From positions 1 to 37,153 of the forward strand of contig JADFDB010000009.1 in assembly GCA_018263175.1 (NCBI GenBank): a stretch of DNA of 37,153 bases. The letters run 5' to 3'. The notes under the pieces are model-generated. The model was not told the DNA's origin and did no database searches. It worked only from the letters and a program-made list of their open reading frames with translations. Source of the stretch: Spirochaetota bacterium (GTDB lineage: Bacteria > Spirochaetota > UBA4802 > UBA5368). The translations under genes and the position numbers were made by a program. Each line of letters opens with the position of its first letter. Position 1 is the stretch's first letter. Positions 8,625 to 18,659 of this stretch are shown piece by piece.

Positions 8625-9576
8625 CGGATCGTTCGCCCTCCATTCTCATCCAGTTTTGAATCCTGCTGTCGAGCTCGCGCGCCGAAAACACGCCCATCTT
8701 TTTAAGGCGCTGGTTGAGCGAGGCAGTCTCGATAATGATCGGGATGTTCCTGCCCGGCCGCACCGGCACGATTATGAACGGAACATCCAGGTCGAGTATC
8801 GTATAGCGCTTTTCGTCGATTCCGAGACGGTCGTATTCCCCGCCATCGGTCCACTCCTCGAGGAGGACGACCATCTCGATGCGCTTGCGGTTGCGGATTG
8901 ACCGTATCCCGAAGATGTCCCGCACGTTGATGATGCCGAGCCCGCGTATCTCCATGTGGTGCCGGATGATATCCGAGCCGCTTCCCATAAGCAGCGACTC
9001 GTCTATCTTCTTGACCTCGACCATGTCGTCGGCGACCAGCCGGTGGCCGCGCTCGATGAGCTCGAGGGCCGTTTCGCTCTTCCCCACCCCGCTCTTGCCC
9101 ATGAGCAGCACGCCGATCCCGAAGACGTCGACCAGCGTACCGTGCATCACGACCATCGGCGAGAAAAACTCCTCCACGACGTGCGTCAGAAGGCTGATAA
9201 AGCGCGTGGTACGGTGCCTCGTCACGAGGGTCGGCACCCTGTAACGATTGGCGAACTCGACGAACATCTCGTCGGGATGTTCGTTGTGGGTAAAGACACA
9301 GCATAAAACGTCGAAAGAAAAGAACTTTTCGAAAACCTCCCTCTTTTGCTCGACCGAGAGCCTGCGCATGAAAGCGGTCTCGCCGAGCCCGAATATCTGG
9401 ATACGGTCGTAGGCGAAAAAATCGAAAAAACCCGCGAGGCCGAGCCCCGGCCGGTTTATATCGCCGACAATGATCTCCTTCCCGAGCCCGTCCTTGCCGG
9501 CCACCAGCTCCATCTGCAGGTCGATCTTGCTGTCGGCGTCGCGCAGGTCCCTGACGTATATCTTTTTGGTCTGCAT
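8617..9576 (-). CDS. hprK: HPr kinase/phosphorylase
   Basis: A 319-residue HPrK/P, which phosphorylates and dephosphorylates Ser46 of HPr according to metabolite state. An N-terminal domain precedes the catalytic core. The core has the conserved H145 in MHGTLVDVFG, P-loop GKSGVGKS (160-167) and the family signature around EIRGLGIINVRDIFG (about 209-223). The length is typical. The gene lies 15 bases after hpf and overlaps ptsH, its substrate gene, by eight bases. Linkage with rpoN and a ribosome hibernation factor suggests nutrient-state control. Confidence 0.95.
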   Translation of the reverse strand: MQTKKIYVRDLRDADSKIDLQMELVAGKDGLGKEIIVGDINRPGLGLAGFFDFFAYDRIQIFGLGETAFMRRLSVEQKREVFEKFFSFDVLCCVFTHNEHPDEMFVEFANRYRVPTLVTRHRTTRFISLLTHVVEEFFSPMVVMHGTLVDVFGIGVLLMGKSGVGKSETALELIERGHRLVADDMVEVKKIDESLLMGSGSDIIRHHMEIRGLGIINVRDIFGIRSIRNRKRIEMVVLLEEWTDGGEYDRLGIDEKRYTILDLDVPFIIVPVRPGRNIPIIIETASLNQRLKKMGVFSARELDSRIQNWMRMEGERSDD

Positions 9577-9591
9577 GTATCGGCCGTATCC

Positions 9592-10395
9592 TCAGAACGC
9601 GGGAACCATCACCTCAAATCTCCGGCCTTTTTTATACATGACGTTGAGCGATTTGGTTTCGCTGTTGAAAAACGGCAGGAACTCGCGGCCGCCGCCCGAG
9701 AGTTTTTGCAGCGCGTCCATCAGCGAGATCTTCTCTATGTCCGTACAGCAGTCTTTCGGCCTGAACTTGACCTTCGGCTTTGCAGGCGAATCGCTCTGAA
9801 CATCGAGATCGCACTCCATGAAGCTTTTGGGATCGAAACGCGCCTCCTGTACCTGCGCGAAGGGAACCTCAACCATTTTAAATCCATCGCCGCTTTTGTA
9901 AATCACCGCATAATTCTTGTTGGCGTAATCGAGATCGCTTTTTACGTCGGGGACTCCCTTCTTGAAAAGAATAAACTCCCTGTTCTCGAGCTTCATTTCG
10001 AGAAAGGCCTCCACATCGGTTTTCGGCTTGTTGCTCACCTGGTACAGGTGCAGGTCGACTCCCTGGTTTTCGAGGTCGATCTTTTCGATCATTTCGTGCG
10101 TCACGGCCTTGCGGTCGCTCTGCCGGTCCTTGTATCTCGATATCTGCTTCTCCATCTTGTCGATGATCAGATCAATCGACGAATACATGTCTCCCGCCTT
10201 CTGGATAGCGTAAAACTGGACCCCGTCTCCGTTCACCAGTATGTCGACGATATGGTCCAGCTTCTGCACGTTCATGACGACGAGCACCTCGATGAGCTGG
10301 TTGAAGTATTTCTCGATCTTTTTAATCCGCTTTTCGGCGTATTCGCGCACGTCCGACGTCACTTCGAAGTTCCTTCCGGTAATCGTAATGTTCAT
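9592..10395 (-). CDS. hpf: Ribosome hibernation promoting factor, long form with two C-terminal-type domains
   Basis: A 267-residue protein. The N-terminal 100 residues match HPF/YfiA (start MNITITGRNFEVTSDVREYAE; VDILVNGDGVQFYA), which binds the 30S decoding region in resting cells. Long HPFs carry one C-terminal dimerisation domain that drives 100S ribosome formation and are about 180-200 residues. Here that domain seems to occur twice. Residues about 122-178 read DVEAFLEMKLENREFILFKK...NYAVIYKSGDGFKMVEVP. Residues about 222-265 read ISLMDALQKLSGGGREFLPFF...LNVMYKKGRRFEVMVP. The start overlaps the rpoN stop by four bases (ATGA). Confidence 0.85.
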   Translation of the reverse strand: MNITITGRNFEVTSDVREYAEKRIKKIEKYFNQLIEVLVVMNVQKLDHIVDILVNGDGVQFYAIQKAGDMYSSIDLIIDKMEKQISRYKDRQSDRKAVTHEMIEKIDLENQGVDLHLYQVSNKPKTDVEAFLEMKLENREFILFKKGVPDVKSDLDYANKNYAVIYKSGDGFKMVEVPFAQVQEARFDPKSFMECDLDVQSDSPAKPKVKFRPKDCCTDIEKISLMDALQKLSGGGREFLPFFNSETKSLNVMYKKGRRFEVMVPAF

Positions 10396-11843
10396 GCTTT
10401 CCCCTCGCTTCTGAGCATATTGAGTTTTTTGCGTTTATTCGAAGGGGGTATACGCAGGATACCCCTGTATTTCGCGATGGTGCGCCGCGCAAGCCGTATG
10501 CCCCGCTTTTCGAGCAGGGCGAGTATCTCGTCGTCGTTCAGCGGGCTCAAGGCGTCCTCGCCCGCTATGATCTCTCTGACCAGGCTCATAATCATATCGG
10601 ACGAATAGTCGTCCGGATCGCCCGACCGTATCCTGGAGGCGAAAAAGTATTTGAGTTCGAACACGCCCCATGGCGTCTGGACGAACTTGTTGCTGCTGGT
10701 CCTGCTTACCGTCGACTCGTGAAGCCCGAGCTCGTCGGCCACCTCCGTATGGGTCAGCGGCCTCAGGTTCCCCGGCCCCTTGAGGAGGAACTCGGCCTGC
10801 CGGCGCATGACGACCGCCACCACCCGCGCGATCGTGTCGCGGCGGCTCGATATGCTCCGCAAGAGCGAGCGGGCGGACTGGACCCTGTCTTTGATAAACT
10901 CCCTCAGGTTTTTATCAATGTTTTTTTTCTTCATCATGTCAACGTAATAGCGGTTGATGCGGACGGGGGGGACGTAATCGTCGTTCACGGTGATGAGGAT
11001 CTCGCCGTCCGCGAACCTGACCTCGGCATCGGGGATGATGTAACGAACGTCTTTCGTCGCGAACTGTCTGCCCGGATACGGGGTCAGCGTATGGATGAGC
11101 CGGGTCTTTTCGACGATCTCGTCGCTCGTGATCGAAAGGGCGCGGGCGATTTTATCGTAATCGAGCCGCTCGAGCCCGGAAAAATGATCGCGCAGAATAA
11201 CGTGGAGCAGACGGTCGTCCGGATACCGGGATTCCGCCTGGAAAAGAAGGCTCTCCCTCATCGATGAAGCGGCGCAGCCCGGCGGGTCGAAGGCGCCTAT
11301 GGTGCGGACGGCCTCGCGCACGGCATCGGCATCGACCCCCTGGCTCTCCGCGATCTCGTTCATGCCGGCGGCCAGAAGGCCGCGCTCGTCGATGGAGGTG
11401 ATGATCGCCTCGAAGAGGGCGAGCTCCCGGTCGTCGCGGGCCACCATGCGCGCCTGCGCCAGGAGGTGCTCCTTCAGCGTCTCCTCCTGGGCGACGACGT
11501 TTTCGATGTACGAGCGCGCGCGGTCCTCGTCGCCGTGCCCTGGGACGTATCCGCTGTCGCTCGCGTCTTCGTAGTTCAGGCTCTTCTCTTCGCGGCGGGC
11601 GAAGAGGGATTCTTCGCCCGAAAGCTCCCGGTTGACGCCGTCCGCCGCACCGTCACCGCCGGTGGACGGGGGCACCACCGTGGAGTACTCCTCCTCGAGC
11701 ACCGGGTTCTCGAGGAGCTCTTTGGATACGGCCTCCACCAGTTCGATGGCGGAAAGCTGCAAAAGCTCGATGGACTGAAGCTGCGCCTGGGTGAGCGCCA
11801 TGCGCTGCGTCTGCTGCAAGCCTATTTTAATCGAAACCGCCAT
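10392..11843 (-). CDS. rpoN: RNA polymerase sigma-54 factor
   Basis: A 483-residue sigma-54. Region I is the Gln/Leu-rich start (GLQQTQRMALTQAQLQSIEL), which contacts activators such as NtrX. A core-binding region follows, then the HTH region (THTEVADELGLHESTVSRT). The RpoN box ARRTIAKYRG at 452-461 reads the -24 element. All expected segments are present in order and the length is normal. The ATG at 11843 has GGAG very close upstream. A plausible promoter sits 57-85 bases upstream. It heads the eleven-gene minus-strand run that also encodes a sigma-54 activator, ntrX. Confidence 0.95.
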   Translation of the reverse strand: MAVSIKIGLQQTQRMALTQAQLQSIELLQLSAIELVEAVSKELLENPVLEEEYSTVVPPSTGGDGAADGVNRELSGEESLFARREEKSLNYEDASDSGYVPGHGDEDRARSYIENVVAQEETLKEHLLAQARMVARDDRELALFEAIITSIDERGLLAAGMNEIAESQGVDADAVREAVRTIGAFDPPGCAASSMRESLLFQAESRYPDDRLLHVILRDHFSGLERLDYDKIARALSITSDEIVEKTRLIHTLTPYPGRQFATKDVRYIIPDAEVRFADGEILITVNDDYVPPVRINRYYVDMMKKKNIDKNLREFIKDRVQSARSLLRSISSRRDTIARVVAVVMRRQAEFLLKGPGNLRPLTHTEVADELGLHESTVSRTSSNKFVQTPWGVFELKYFFASRIRSGDPDDYSSDMIMSLVREIIAGEDALSPLNDDEILALLEKRGIRLARRTIAKYRGILRIPPSNKRKKLNMLRSEGKA

Positions 11844-11899
11844 AGTCTCCGTGAACAGTATCCACCGTGATCAGACCGGGCAGAAGGCCCCGTATATCA

Positions 11900-11928
11900 A
11901 TACTATTCCGGTTGACCCGGCAAAGCAA
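11900..11928 (-). promoter_or_regulatory. Candidate sigma-70 promoter for the rpoN run
   Basis: On the minus strand, TTGCTT (11923-11928) and TAGTAT (11900-11905) are separated by 17 bases, about 57 bases before the rpoN ATG. It is a moderate match to the consensus. It is the best candidate in the 157-base gap between pyrG and rpoN. No operator or sigma-54 site is evident. Confidence 0.4.
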
Positions 11929-12000
11929 TGATTATTTCCCGAAAACGGCGGCACGGCCGGCGGGGGCATGGACGGCGGACGGCGCCGCTTCGCCGGCCCA

Positions 12001-13759
<1,759 letters not shown>

Positions 13760-13803
13760 AGCCGGTTTCGTCCGGGAAAAATACCATGCCCGCAAAACAA
13801 GGC

Positions 13804-13832
13804 TTGACATCCAGCCCGCGGGACACTATACA
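13804..13832 (+). promoter_or_regulatory. Sigma-70 promoter for the PilZ gene
   Basis: A perfect -35 box TTGACA (13804-13809) lies 17 bases before TATACA (13827-13832). The expected start site is near 13840, giving a leader of about 40 bases to the ATG at 13879. It is the strongest consensus promoter seen in the window. Confidence 0.65.
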
Positions 13833-13878
13833 TAAGCGATCCGGATTAAATTACCGCCGTTACGAAAAGGTGCGCTCA

Positions 13879-14265
13879 ATGGGTGAAAAGAGGGGATACA
13901 AACGACATCAGTGTTTCGAAAAGATCGATTTCGATTATTTCGAAGGGAATCCCGATGAGATCGACATGAGCGTCACCGTTCCCGTAAAGTGCAAGGGGCA
14001 CATGCTCGACCTGAGCCGCGGCGGCGCCTTCATCGTCACCGACACGCGGGTCGCCGTCAACATGCCTGTCATGCTCCGCTTTCGGACTAAATCCGCGCAA
14101 TACGAGGTGCCGGGGACGATAATCCGGACCGGGCTTTTGAAGAACAATCCCTCGGAAATCGCACAGAAATACGCCGCCGTTAAAGTTAAGGAAGACGCAT
14201 ACATCGCGATTCAGTTCGCTGAACTCATCGAGGAGATCGACGAAACCGTTCTCAAAAAGTCATGA
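13879..14265 (+). CDS. PilZ domain protein
   Basis: A 128-residue single-domain PilZ protein, predicted to bind cyclic di-GMP. The two signature elements are present: R5xxxR9 (RGYKR) near the N terminus and D44LSRGG, fitting the [D/N]xSxxG motif, about 35 residues later. There are no membrane segments. The start at ATG 13879 follows AAAAGG and places the RxxxR motif at the expected position. An open frame extends much further upstream, but that part is antisense to pyrG and is not coding. The stop overlaps the next gene's ATG (ATGA), so the two are probably coupled. The output process is unknown. Confidence 0.85.
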   Translation: MGEKRGYKRHQCFEKIDFDYFEGNPDEIDMSVTVPVKCKGHMLDLSRGGAFIVTDTRVAVNMPVMLRFRTKSAQYEVPGTIIRTGLLKNNPSEIAQKYAAVKVKEDAYIAIQFAELIEEIDETVLKKS

Positions 14266-15125
14266 AGACGCAATTCATCCGGATCAATGACATCTCCGAG
14301 GTGGATCCCGCCCGGGCCACCGTCTACGACCTCGGCAAGCGGTACATCGACGGCCACGGCAACATGTTCGGCCTCCGCTATAACCGTGAGACCAGAAAGA
14401 TCGAAATAATCAAGATCATCCGCACACCGGCGAAGACGGCCCCGTATTATCAGCAGCGCATGGCCCAGCAGAAGCATATGGCCAGAGAGGAGGCACAGAC
14501 GACCGCCTCGGGAGTCCCCGCTTCGCTTGAGAATGGAGAGGCGTTCGACGAATCCGGCGAAGCGGTTTTCGACCCGACGACCTTCGTCAACCGCTGTCTG
14601 GAATTGATGAAGACCCACAGGGACCGCCTCAACGGGATCATGATGAACATCAAGAATTCAAAAGTGATCCCCGAGACGGAGCGCATGGACGCATCTACCC
14701 TGGCCGGCATCTTCAGGAATATGGACATCGACGGCATACGCAGGATCGAGAAGGTCATCGACAATCATCGCGAGCTCAGCAACTATCCCCGCTCGCTCTC
14801 GTATTACCAGTCCAAGCTCGACACGGCCGGAAGGGAGCTCTTCGAGGCGCTGGGAGACGACGGAAGAAGGACGCGCTTCATATTCTTCTCGGAGATGCAC
14901 GGCTCGATCAGGCACCTCTATCGATCGCTCCTGAAGGCGCTCAGGGACCTCGAGTTTTTCCTCAGCGAAAAGGACGTCGAGAGCATGAAGCACCTCACCT
15001 TCGCCGAAAAGCAGCAGTTCCAGGACGCCATGACCTCGATACAGAACACAATCCGCGAGATAACCGTGGTGCTGCGGGACACCAACAGGCTCGAAGAATT
15101 CATCGGCAACCCCGAGAACTTCTGA
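14262..15125 (+). CDS. Hypothetical coiled-coil-rich cytosolic protein
   Basis: A 287-residue protein that I do not recognise. There is no signal peptide or membrane segment. Residues 1-60 form a mixed domain (MKTQFIRINDISEVDP, then NMFGLRYNRETRKIEIIKI). Residues about 70-100 are a low-complexity, Ala/Glu-rich linker. The C-terminal two thirds is helical and charged, including FVNRCLELMKTHRDRLNGIM and a final long helix. It is coupled by a four-base overlap to the PilZ gene upstream, so it may be the effector or partner of the c-di-GMP sensor (inference from context). It converges on the M16 gene with one base between the stop codons. Confidence 0.75.
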   Translation: MKTQFIRINDISEVDPARATVYDLGKRYIDGHGNMFGLRYNRETRKIEIIKIIRTPAKTAPYYQQRMAQQKHMAREEAQTTASGVPASLENGEAFDESGEAVFDPTTFVNRCLELMKTHRDRLNGIMMNIKNSKVIPETERMDASTLAGIFRNMDIDGIRRIEKVIDNHRELSNYPRSLSYYQSKLDTAGRELFEALGDDGRRTRFIFFSEMHGSIRHLYRSLLKALRDLEFFLSEKDVESMKHLTFAEKQQFQDAMTSIQNTIREITVVLRDTNRLEEFIGNPENF

Positions 15126-15126
15126 C

Positions 15127-16659
15127 TCAGGGACGCACGACCACCACCTCGCCGAACGTTGCAAGCTCCTTTTTCAGCGCCTTGTCGCCGAGCACGAGCC
15201 GCACCGCGCCCTGACCGAATAGTTTTTTGCCGCCCGCCAGGACCGCGTCGGGGCCGACACCCGCGACCTTTCGCTGGTAGTCGGCGATATACGAAAACGG
15301 AAGACCCATCTGGTACACCGTCATGTATTTTTCGAGCACGGAAAGCGGCGTCTCGAATTCGAATATATAGCTGTTGATCATCGACTGCCGGGCCCAGGTC
15401 AGTTCGTCGGGAGTGACCGGCGAGGAGGTCATCTTTTCCATGTTTTCCAGGATCAGCCGCAGGGTGAGCGGTGACTCCGCCGTATTGGTCTGAGCGAACG
15501 CCAGGAAGATCCCCGTGTCTTTCCGCTGTCTGAGAACCGACTGCACCACGTAGGAAAGCCCGCGATTAACCCGGATCTCGCGCACGAGGCGCGAGCTGAA
15601 CGAGCCCTCGCCGAGGATGAAGTTCATTACCCCGAGCGCATACGAGTCCGGGTCGGCCAGGGGCGGCGCAAGCGTGCCGACGACGATGGTCGCCTGCGGC
15701 ACGGGGCGCTCGATGAAATATATCTTCTTAGTCCCCGCGCGCACCGCCGAGGCCGCTTTTTCGGCGTCGAACGGATAGCTTACGCGCTCACCGCGCTCGA
15801 TCGTCGACAGCGCTTTCTCGAGGCGTTCGCGCACGGCCATTGCAGCGGGCGTGCCGACGACCCCGATGGCCATGTTGGCGGCGCGGAAGTGATTATTGAA
15901 CGCGGTCCTCAGTTCCGCCTGGCTGATCGAATTGACCGACTGCTCGCTCGGGACCGAGCCGTACCCCGTCCCGTCGAAAATTATTTCGCGGACCTTCTCG
16001 ATCGCGAGTAACGACGGACTGTCAACCTTGCGCCGGATCCCCTCGATCATCATCGCCCTGGCGTCGGCGATCGAACGCTCGTCGAGCGCCGGATCGGCCA
16101 GAAGGTCAGCCATGATGTCGAGCGCGAGGTCCGCGTGGCGCTCGAGCACGCGGATCGAAATGCTGACGGTCTCCCATGAGGCATTGATCGCAATGCGTCC
16201 ACCAACGCTTTCGACCGCCTCGTGAAGACGGTCGCCGGGATAGCGTTTCGACCCGCCCAGGGTGAGCGCCCTGGCCAGCAGGTCGGAGACGCCCGCGTTC
16301 AGCCTCCCCTCGTACAGCTTGCCGAATCCGGCGCTCGCGACGATCGAAAACTGCGGCAGCTCGTCGCGTATATAAAAGACCTTGAGCCCGTTGCCGAGCT
16401 CGTATTCCTCGACCGGCGGCAGCGACAGCTCGGCGGGACTTACGGCGGTTTCGCGCTTCTCCGCGGCGGACGCGGTCTTCTCGACTTTCAGCGTCTCCAC
16501 CCTTTTCGCCGGTTTCCGGTCTTTGCGCGGCGGCGCGGACTTCTGCGCCGCGCCACCAAGCGATGCGAACAGCAGTCCGAACAGGATGAGTGCCACAGGT
16601 ACGGCGAAATGGGCGCGGGCCCGGCGGTCCGAGCTGGCTGCGATATGGTTCCTGGTCAT
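15127..16659 (-). CDS. M16-family peptidase-like protein, inactive subunit
   Basis: A 510-residue M16B-type (insulinase/processing-peptidase) protein with an N-terminal hydrophobic signal or anchor (VPVALILFGLLFASLGGAAQ). A Lys/Pro-rich linker precedes the two M16 lobes. At the place of the zinc motif HxxEH it reads DLLAR in GVSDLLARAL, so metal ligands and catalytic glutamate are all gone. The second lobe keeps the R-Y pocket region (SSRLVREIRVNRGLSYVV). This is the non-catalytic partner of the active M16 gene just upstream, which overlaps by four bases. Such active/inactive pairs form heterodimers in mitochondrial processing peptidase and bacterial relatives. A periplasmic location is inferred. 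Confidence 0.88.
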   Translation of the reverse strand: MTRNHIAASSDRRARAHFAVPVALILFGLLFASLGGAAQKSAPPRKDRKPAKRVETLKVEKTASAAEKRETAVSPAELSLPPVEEYELGNGLKVFYIRDELPQFSIVASAGFGKLYEGRLNAGVSDLLARALTLGGSKRYPGDRLHEAVESVGGRIAINASWETVSISIRVLERHADLALDIMADLLADPALDERSIADARAMMIEGIRRKVDSPSLLAIEKVREIIFDGTGYGSVPSEQSVNSISQAELRTAFNNHFRAANMAIGVVGTPAAMAVRERLEKALSTIERGERVSYPFDAEKAASAVRAGTKKIYFIERPVPQATIVVGTLAPPLADPDSYALGVMNFILGEGSFSSRLVREIRVNRGLSYVVQSVLRQRKDTGIFLAFAQTNTAESPLTLRLILENMEKMTSSPVTPDELTWARQSMINSYIFEFETPLSVLEKYMTVYQMGLPFSYIADYQRKVAGVGPDAVLAGGKKLFGQGAVRLVLGDKALKKELATFGEVVVVRP

Positions 16660-18167
16660 TTTTTGTCCTTTTTGCTTACTAACACGCCCACCGTCCGGTT
16701 CTCCCTGACGAAATACGTGTCGAGCGTGCGCTTCACCCGCTCCGGCGTGACCAGCTTGATTTCGTCGAGGTAGCGCAGGAGATAGGTCCAGTCACCCAAT
16801 GCCGTCTGGTAGTAATTCAGGGTGGCGGCGACTCCCTTGTTCGACTGGAAGTCCAGCACCATCGACGACTCATTGAGGTTTACGACCTTTTCAATCTCCT
16901 CGCGGCTTACTTCGGCGGCGAGCTTCGCGATCTCTTCGTAGATGGCGGCCTCCACCTCCTGCGGCGTGTGCCCGGCGCGCGGGGCCGCCGCGATGACGAA
17001 CAGATTGTCGTAACGCACGCCGGGAAACCCGTTCCACGCGTCGACCGAAACGGCTATCCGCTTCTCGAGCACGAGCGACCGGTACAACCGCGAGGTCTTG
17101 CCGTCGGCGAGGATCCCCGCGATGATGTCGCACACGTAATCCGCCTCCGAGGGGAAGGTCGGCTTCCGCCAGCCGATGAGGAGATAGGGATTGGCGTCGA
17201 ACGTATATTCGAGGCGCAGCTCACCGGCCGTCGCGGGCTCGCGCGTTTTGACCGGAGCGGGCTCTTCGGCCGCCTTGATGCGGCCGAAATATTTTTCGAT
17301 AACGGCGAAGGTCTTTTCCGGCTCCTGGCGCCCAACCACGGTTATCGTCATGCGCGAGGGGATGTAGTAGGTCCTGAAAAAATCCCGGACGTCCCGTATC
17401 GACATGTTTCGTATGCCGGACTCCCAGCCGATGATCGGGTGGCGGTAGGGGTGAGCGATGAACGCGGCGGCGATGAAGCGCTCGAGGAGGCCCTCCAGCC
17501 CCTTCGAGTCGTACCGCATCAGGCGCTCCTCGACGACGGTGCTGCGCTCCTTATAATATTCCCTGAGTACCGGGTTTCGCAGACGCTCGGATTCCGTCTG
17601 CGCCCACAGCTCGAGCTTCCCGGACGGTACTTCTATAAAATACGAGGTCATGTCGCGCGAGGTCGCCGCGTTGAAGCCAACGGCGCCGATCTCGCTGTAT
17701 ATCCGGTCGTAGGGGGAGCTCACCACGAATTTTGCCTGGTCACTCTCGAGCTTCTTGAGCTTCTTTTCGAGCACCGGTATGCGCCGGTCGCCGGGGCTCG
17801 ACACCCGCAGGGTATCCAGGGCCTCGCCTATGGCCTCGATCTCGTCGAGGAGTTTTTTTTCTTTTTTATAATCCTTCGTGCCGATGACGTCGGTGCCCTT
17901 GAAGAGCATGTGCTCGAGCATGTGCGCGGCGCCGGCGGTGCGGTAGCTCTCATCGGCCGAGCCAACGCGAAACGAGATGACGAGCGCAAGCGTGGGAGAG
18001 TAGCCGCGGTTGAGCGCGATCACGTTGATGCCGTTGCCGAGCGTTCTCGTCTGTACGTTTTTTTTAAGAAAATCCAAACCGGAGGCCGGCTCCCCGAACG
18101 AAGCCGTTCCCGGCAAAAGAAACAGCATCGCGCACAGGCACACCACACGCCTCATCATACCCGCCAT
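16656..18167 (-). CDS. M16-family zinc peptidase, active subunit
   Basis: A 503-residue M16B metallopeptidase with a signal peptide (RRVVCLCAMLFLLPGTASFG). The zinc motif is H82-M-L-E85-H86. The distal zinc ligand is probably E214, in ERSTVVEER, seven residues after E207 as in pitrilysin. Between them lies an extra, highly charged, probably coiled-coil insert of about 50 residues (about 101-150). The second M16 lobe follows. The start is ATG 18167, preceded by a perfect TAAGGAG at seven bases. An in-frame extension to 18266 is not needed. It forms a coupled pair with the inactive subunit downstream. The substrate is unknown. Confidence 0.9.
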   Translation of the reverse strand: MAGMMRRVVCLCAMLFLLPGTASFGEPASGLDFLKKNVQTRTLGNGINVIALNRGYSPTLALVISFRVGSADESYRTAGAAHMLEHMLFKGTDVIGTKDYKKEKKLLDEIEAIGEALDTLRVSSPGDRRIPVLEKKLKKLESDQAKFVVSSPYDRIYSEIGAVGFNAATSRDMTSYFIEVPSGKLELWAQTESERLRNPVLREYYKERSTVVEERLMRYDSKGLEGLLERFIAAAFIAHPYRHPIIGWESGIRNMSIRDVRDFFRTYYIPSRMTITVVGRQEPEKTFAVIEKYFGRIKAAEEPAPVKTREPATAGELRLEYTFDANPYLLIGWRKPTFPSEADYVCDIIAGILADGKTSRLYRSLVLEKRIAVSVDAWNGFPGVRYDNLFVIAAAPRAGHTPQEVEAAIYEEIAKLAAEVSREEIEKVVNLNESSMVLDFQSNKGVAATLNYYQTALGDWTYLLRYLDEIKLVTPERVKRTLDTYFVRENRTVGVLVSKKDKK

Positions 18168-18275
18168 CGTTCGCTCCTTATCAGTGATGTCATCGACCGG
18201 TGTACCGCACGGCACCGGACCATCCCGGGCCCGCGGCCGGGAAGCCGGCACGCCCTGCGCCGGCACAAAAATCCG

Positions 18276-18659
18276 TCAGGCCTCGGTGACGGGCTTGGCC
18301 CCGTCGTTTTCCCTTCGCAATATTTCCTCGGCGAGGATCTTGAGCTTCGGCGAAACCTTGAGCGGCGGGAGCTCCACGCGCGGAGCCGGGCGTTTCGACT
18401 CCCCGCCGCCGAGCCACTGCGAAAGCGCCATCACCATGCGCGCCTGGATCTCCTCGACCTTGGAGCTAACGCCGGCCATGCGGTAAAATTTCACCGCGAG
18501 CAGTGGCTGACGCTTGTCGTAAAAATAGTAGTCACCGACGCGCGTAAGCCCGTCGCGGTATTTCGTTTTAACGAAAAGCTCCATTGCCTGCCTGATATCG
18601 CCGCTGTTGAAGCATTCATTCCCTTTCCGAATCAGCAATGCCCGTTCACTGGCGTCCAT
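18276..18659 (-). CDS. Small TPR-like hypothetical protein
   Basis: A 127-residue cytosolic protein. Residues 5-62 look like one or two helix-turn-helix TPR-like repeats (GNECFNSGDIRQAMELFVKT; then GDYYFYDKRQPLLAVKFYRM). A helical segment with QWLGGG follows, then a proline-rich linker (about 90-102) and a C-terminal helix. No enzyme motif is visible. The ATG at 18659 follows AGAGGTGG. It is 108 bases upstream of the M16 pair and may share its transcript. I do not know its function. Confidence 0.7.
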   Translation of the reverse strand: MDASERALLIRKGNECFNSGDIRQAMELFVKTKYRDGLTRVGDYYFYDKRQPLLAVKFYRMAGVSSKVEEIQARMVMALSQWLGGGESKRPAPRVELPPLKVSPKLKILAEEILRRENDGAKPVTEA

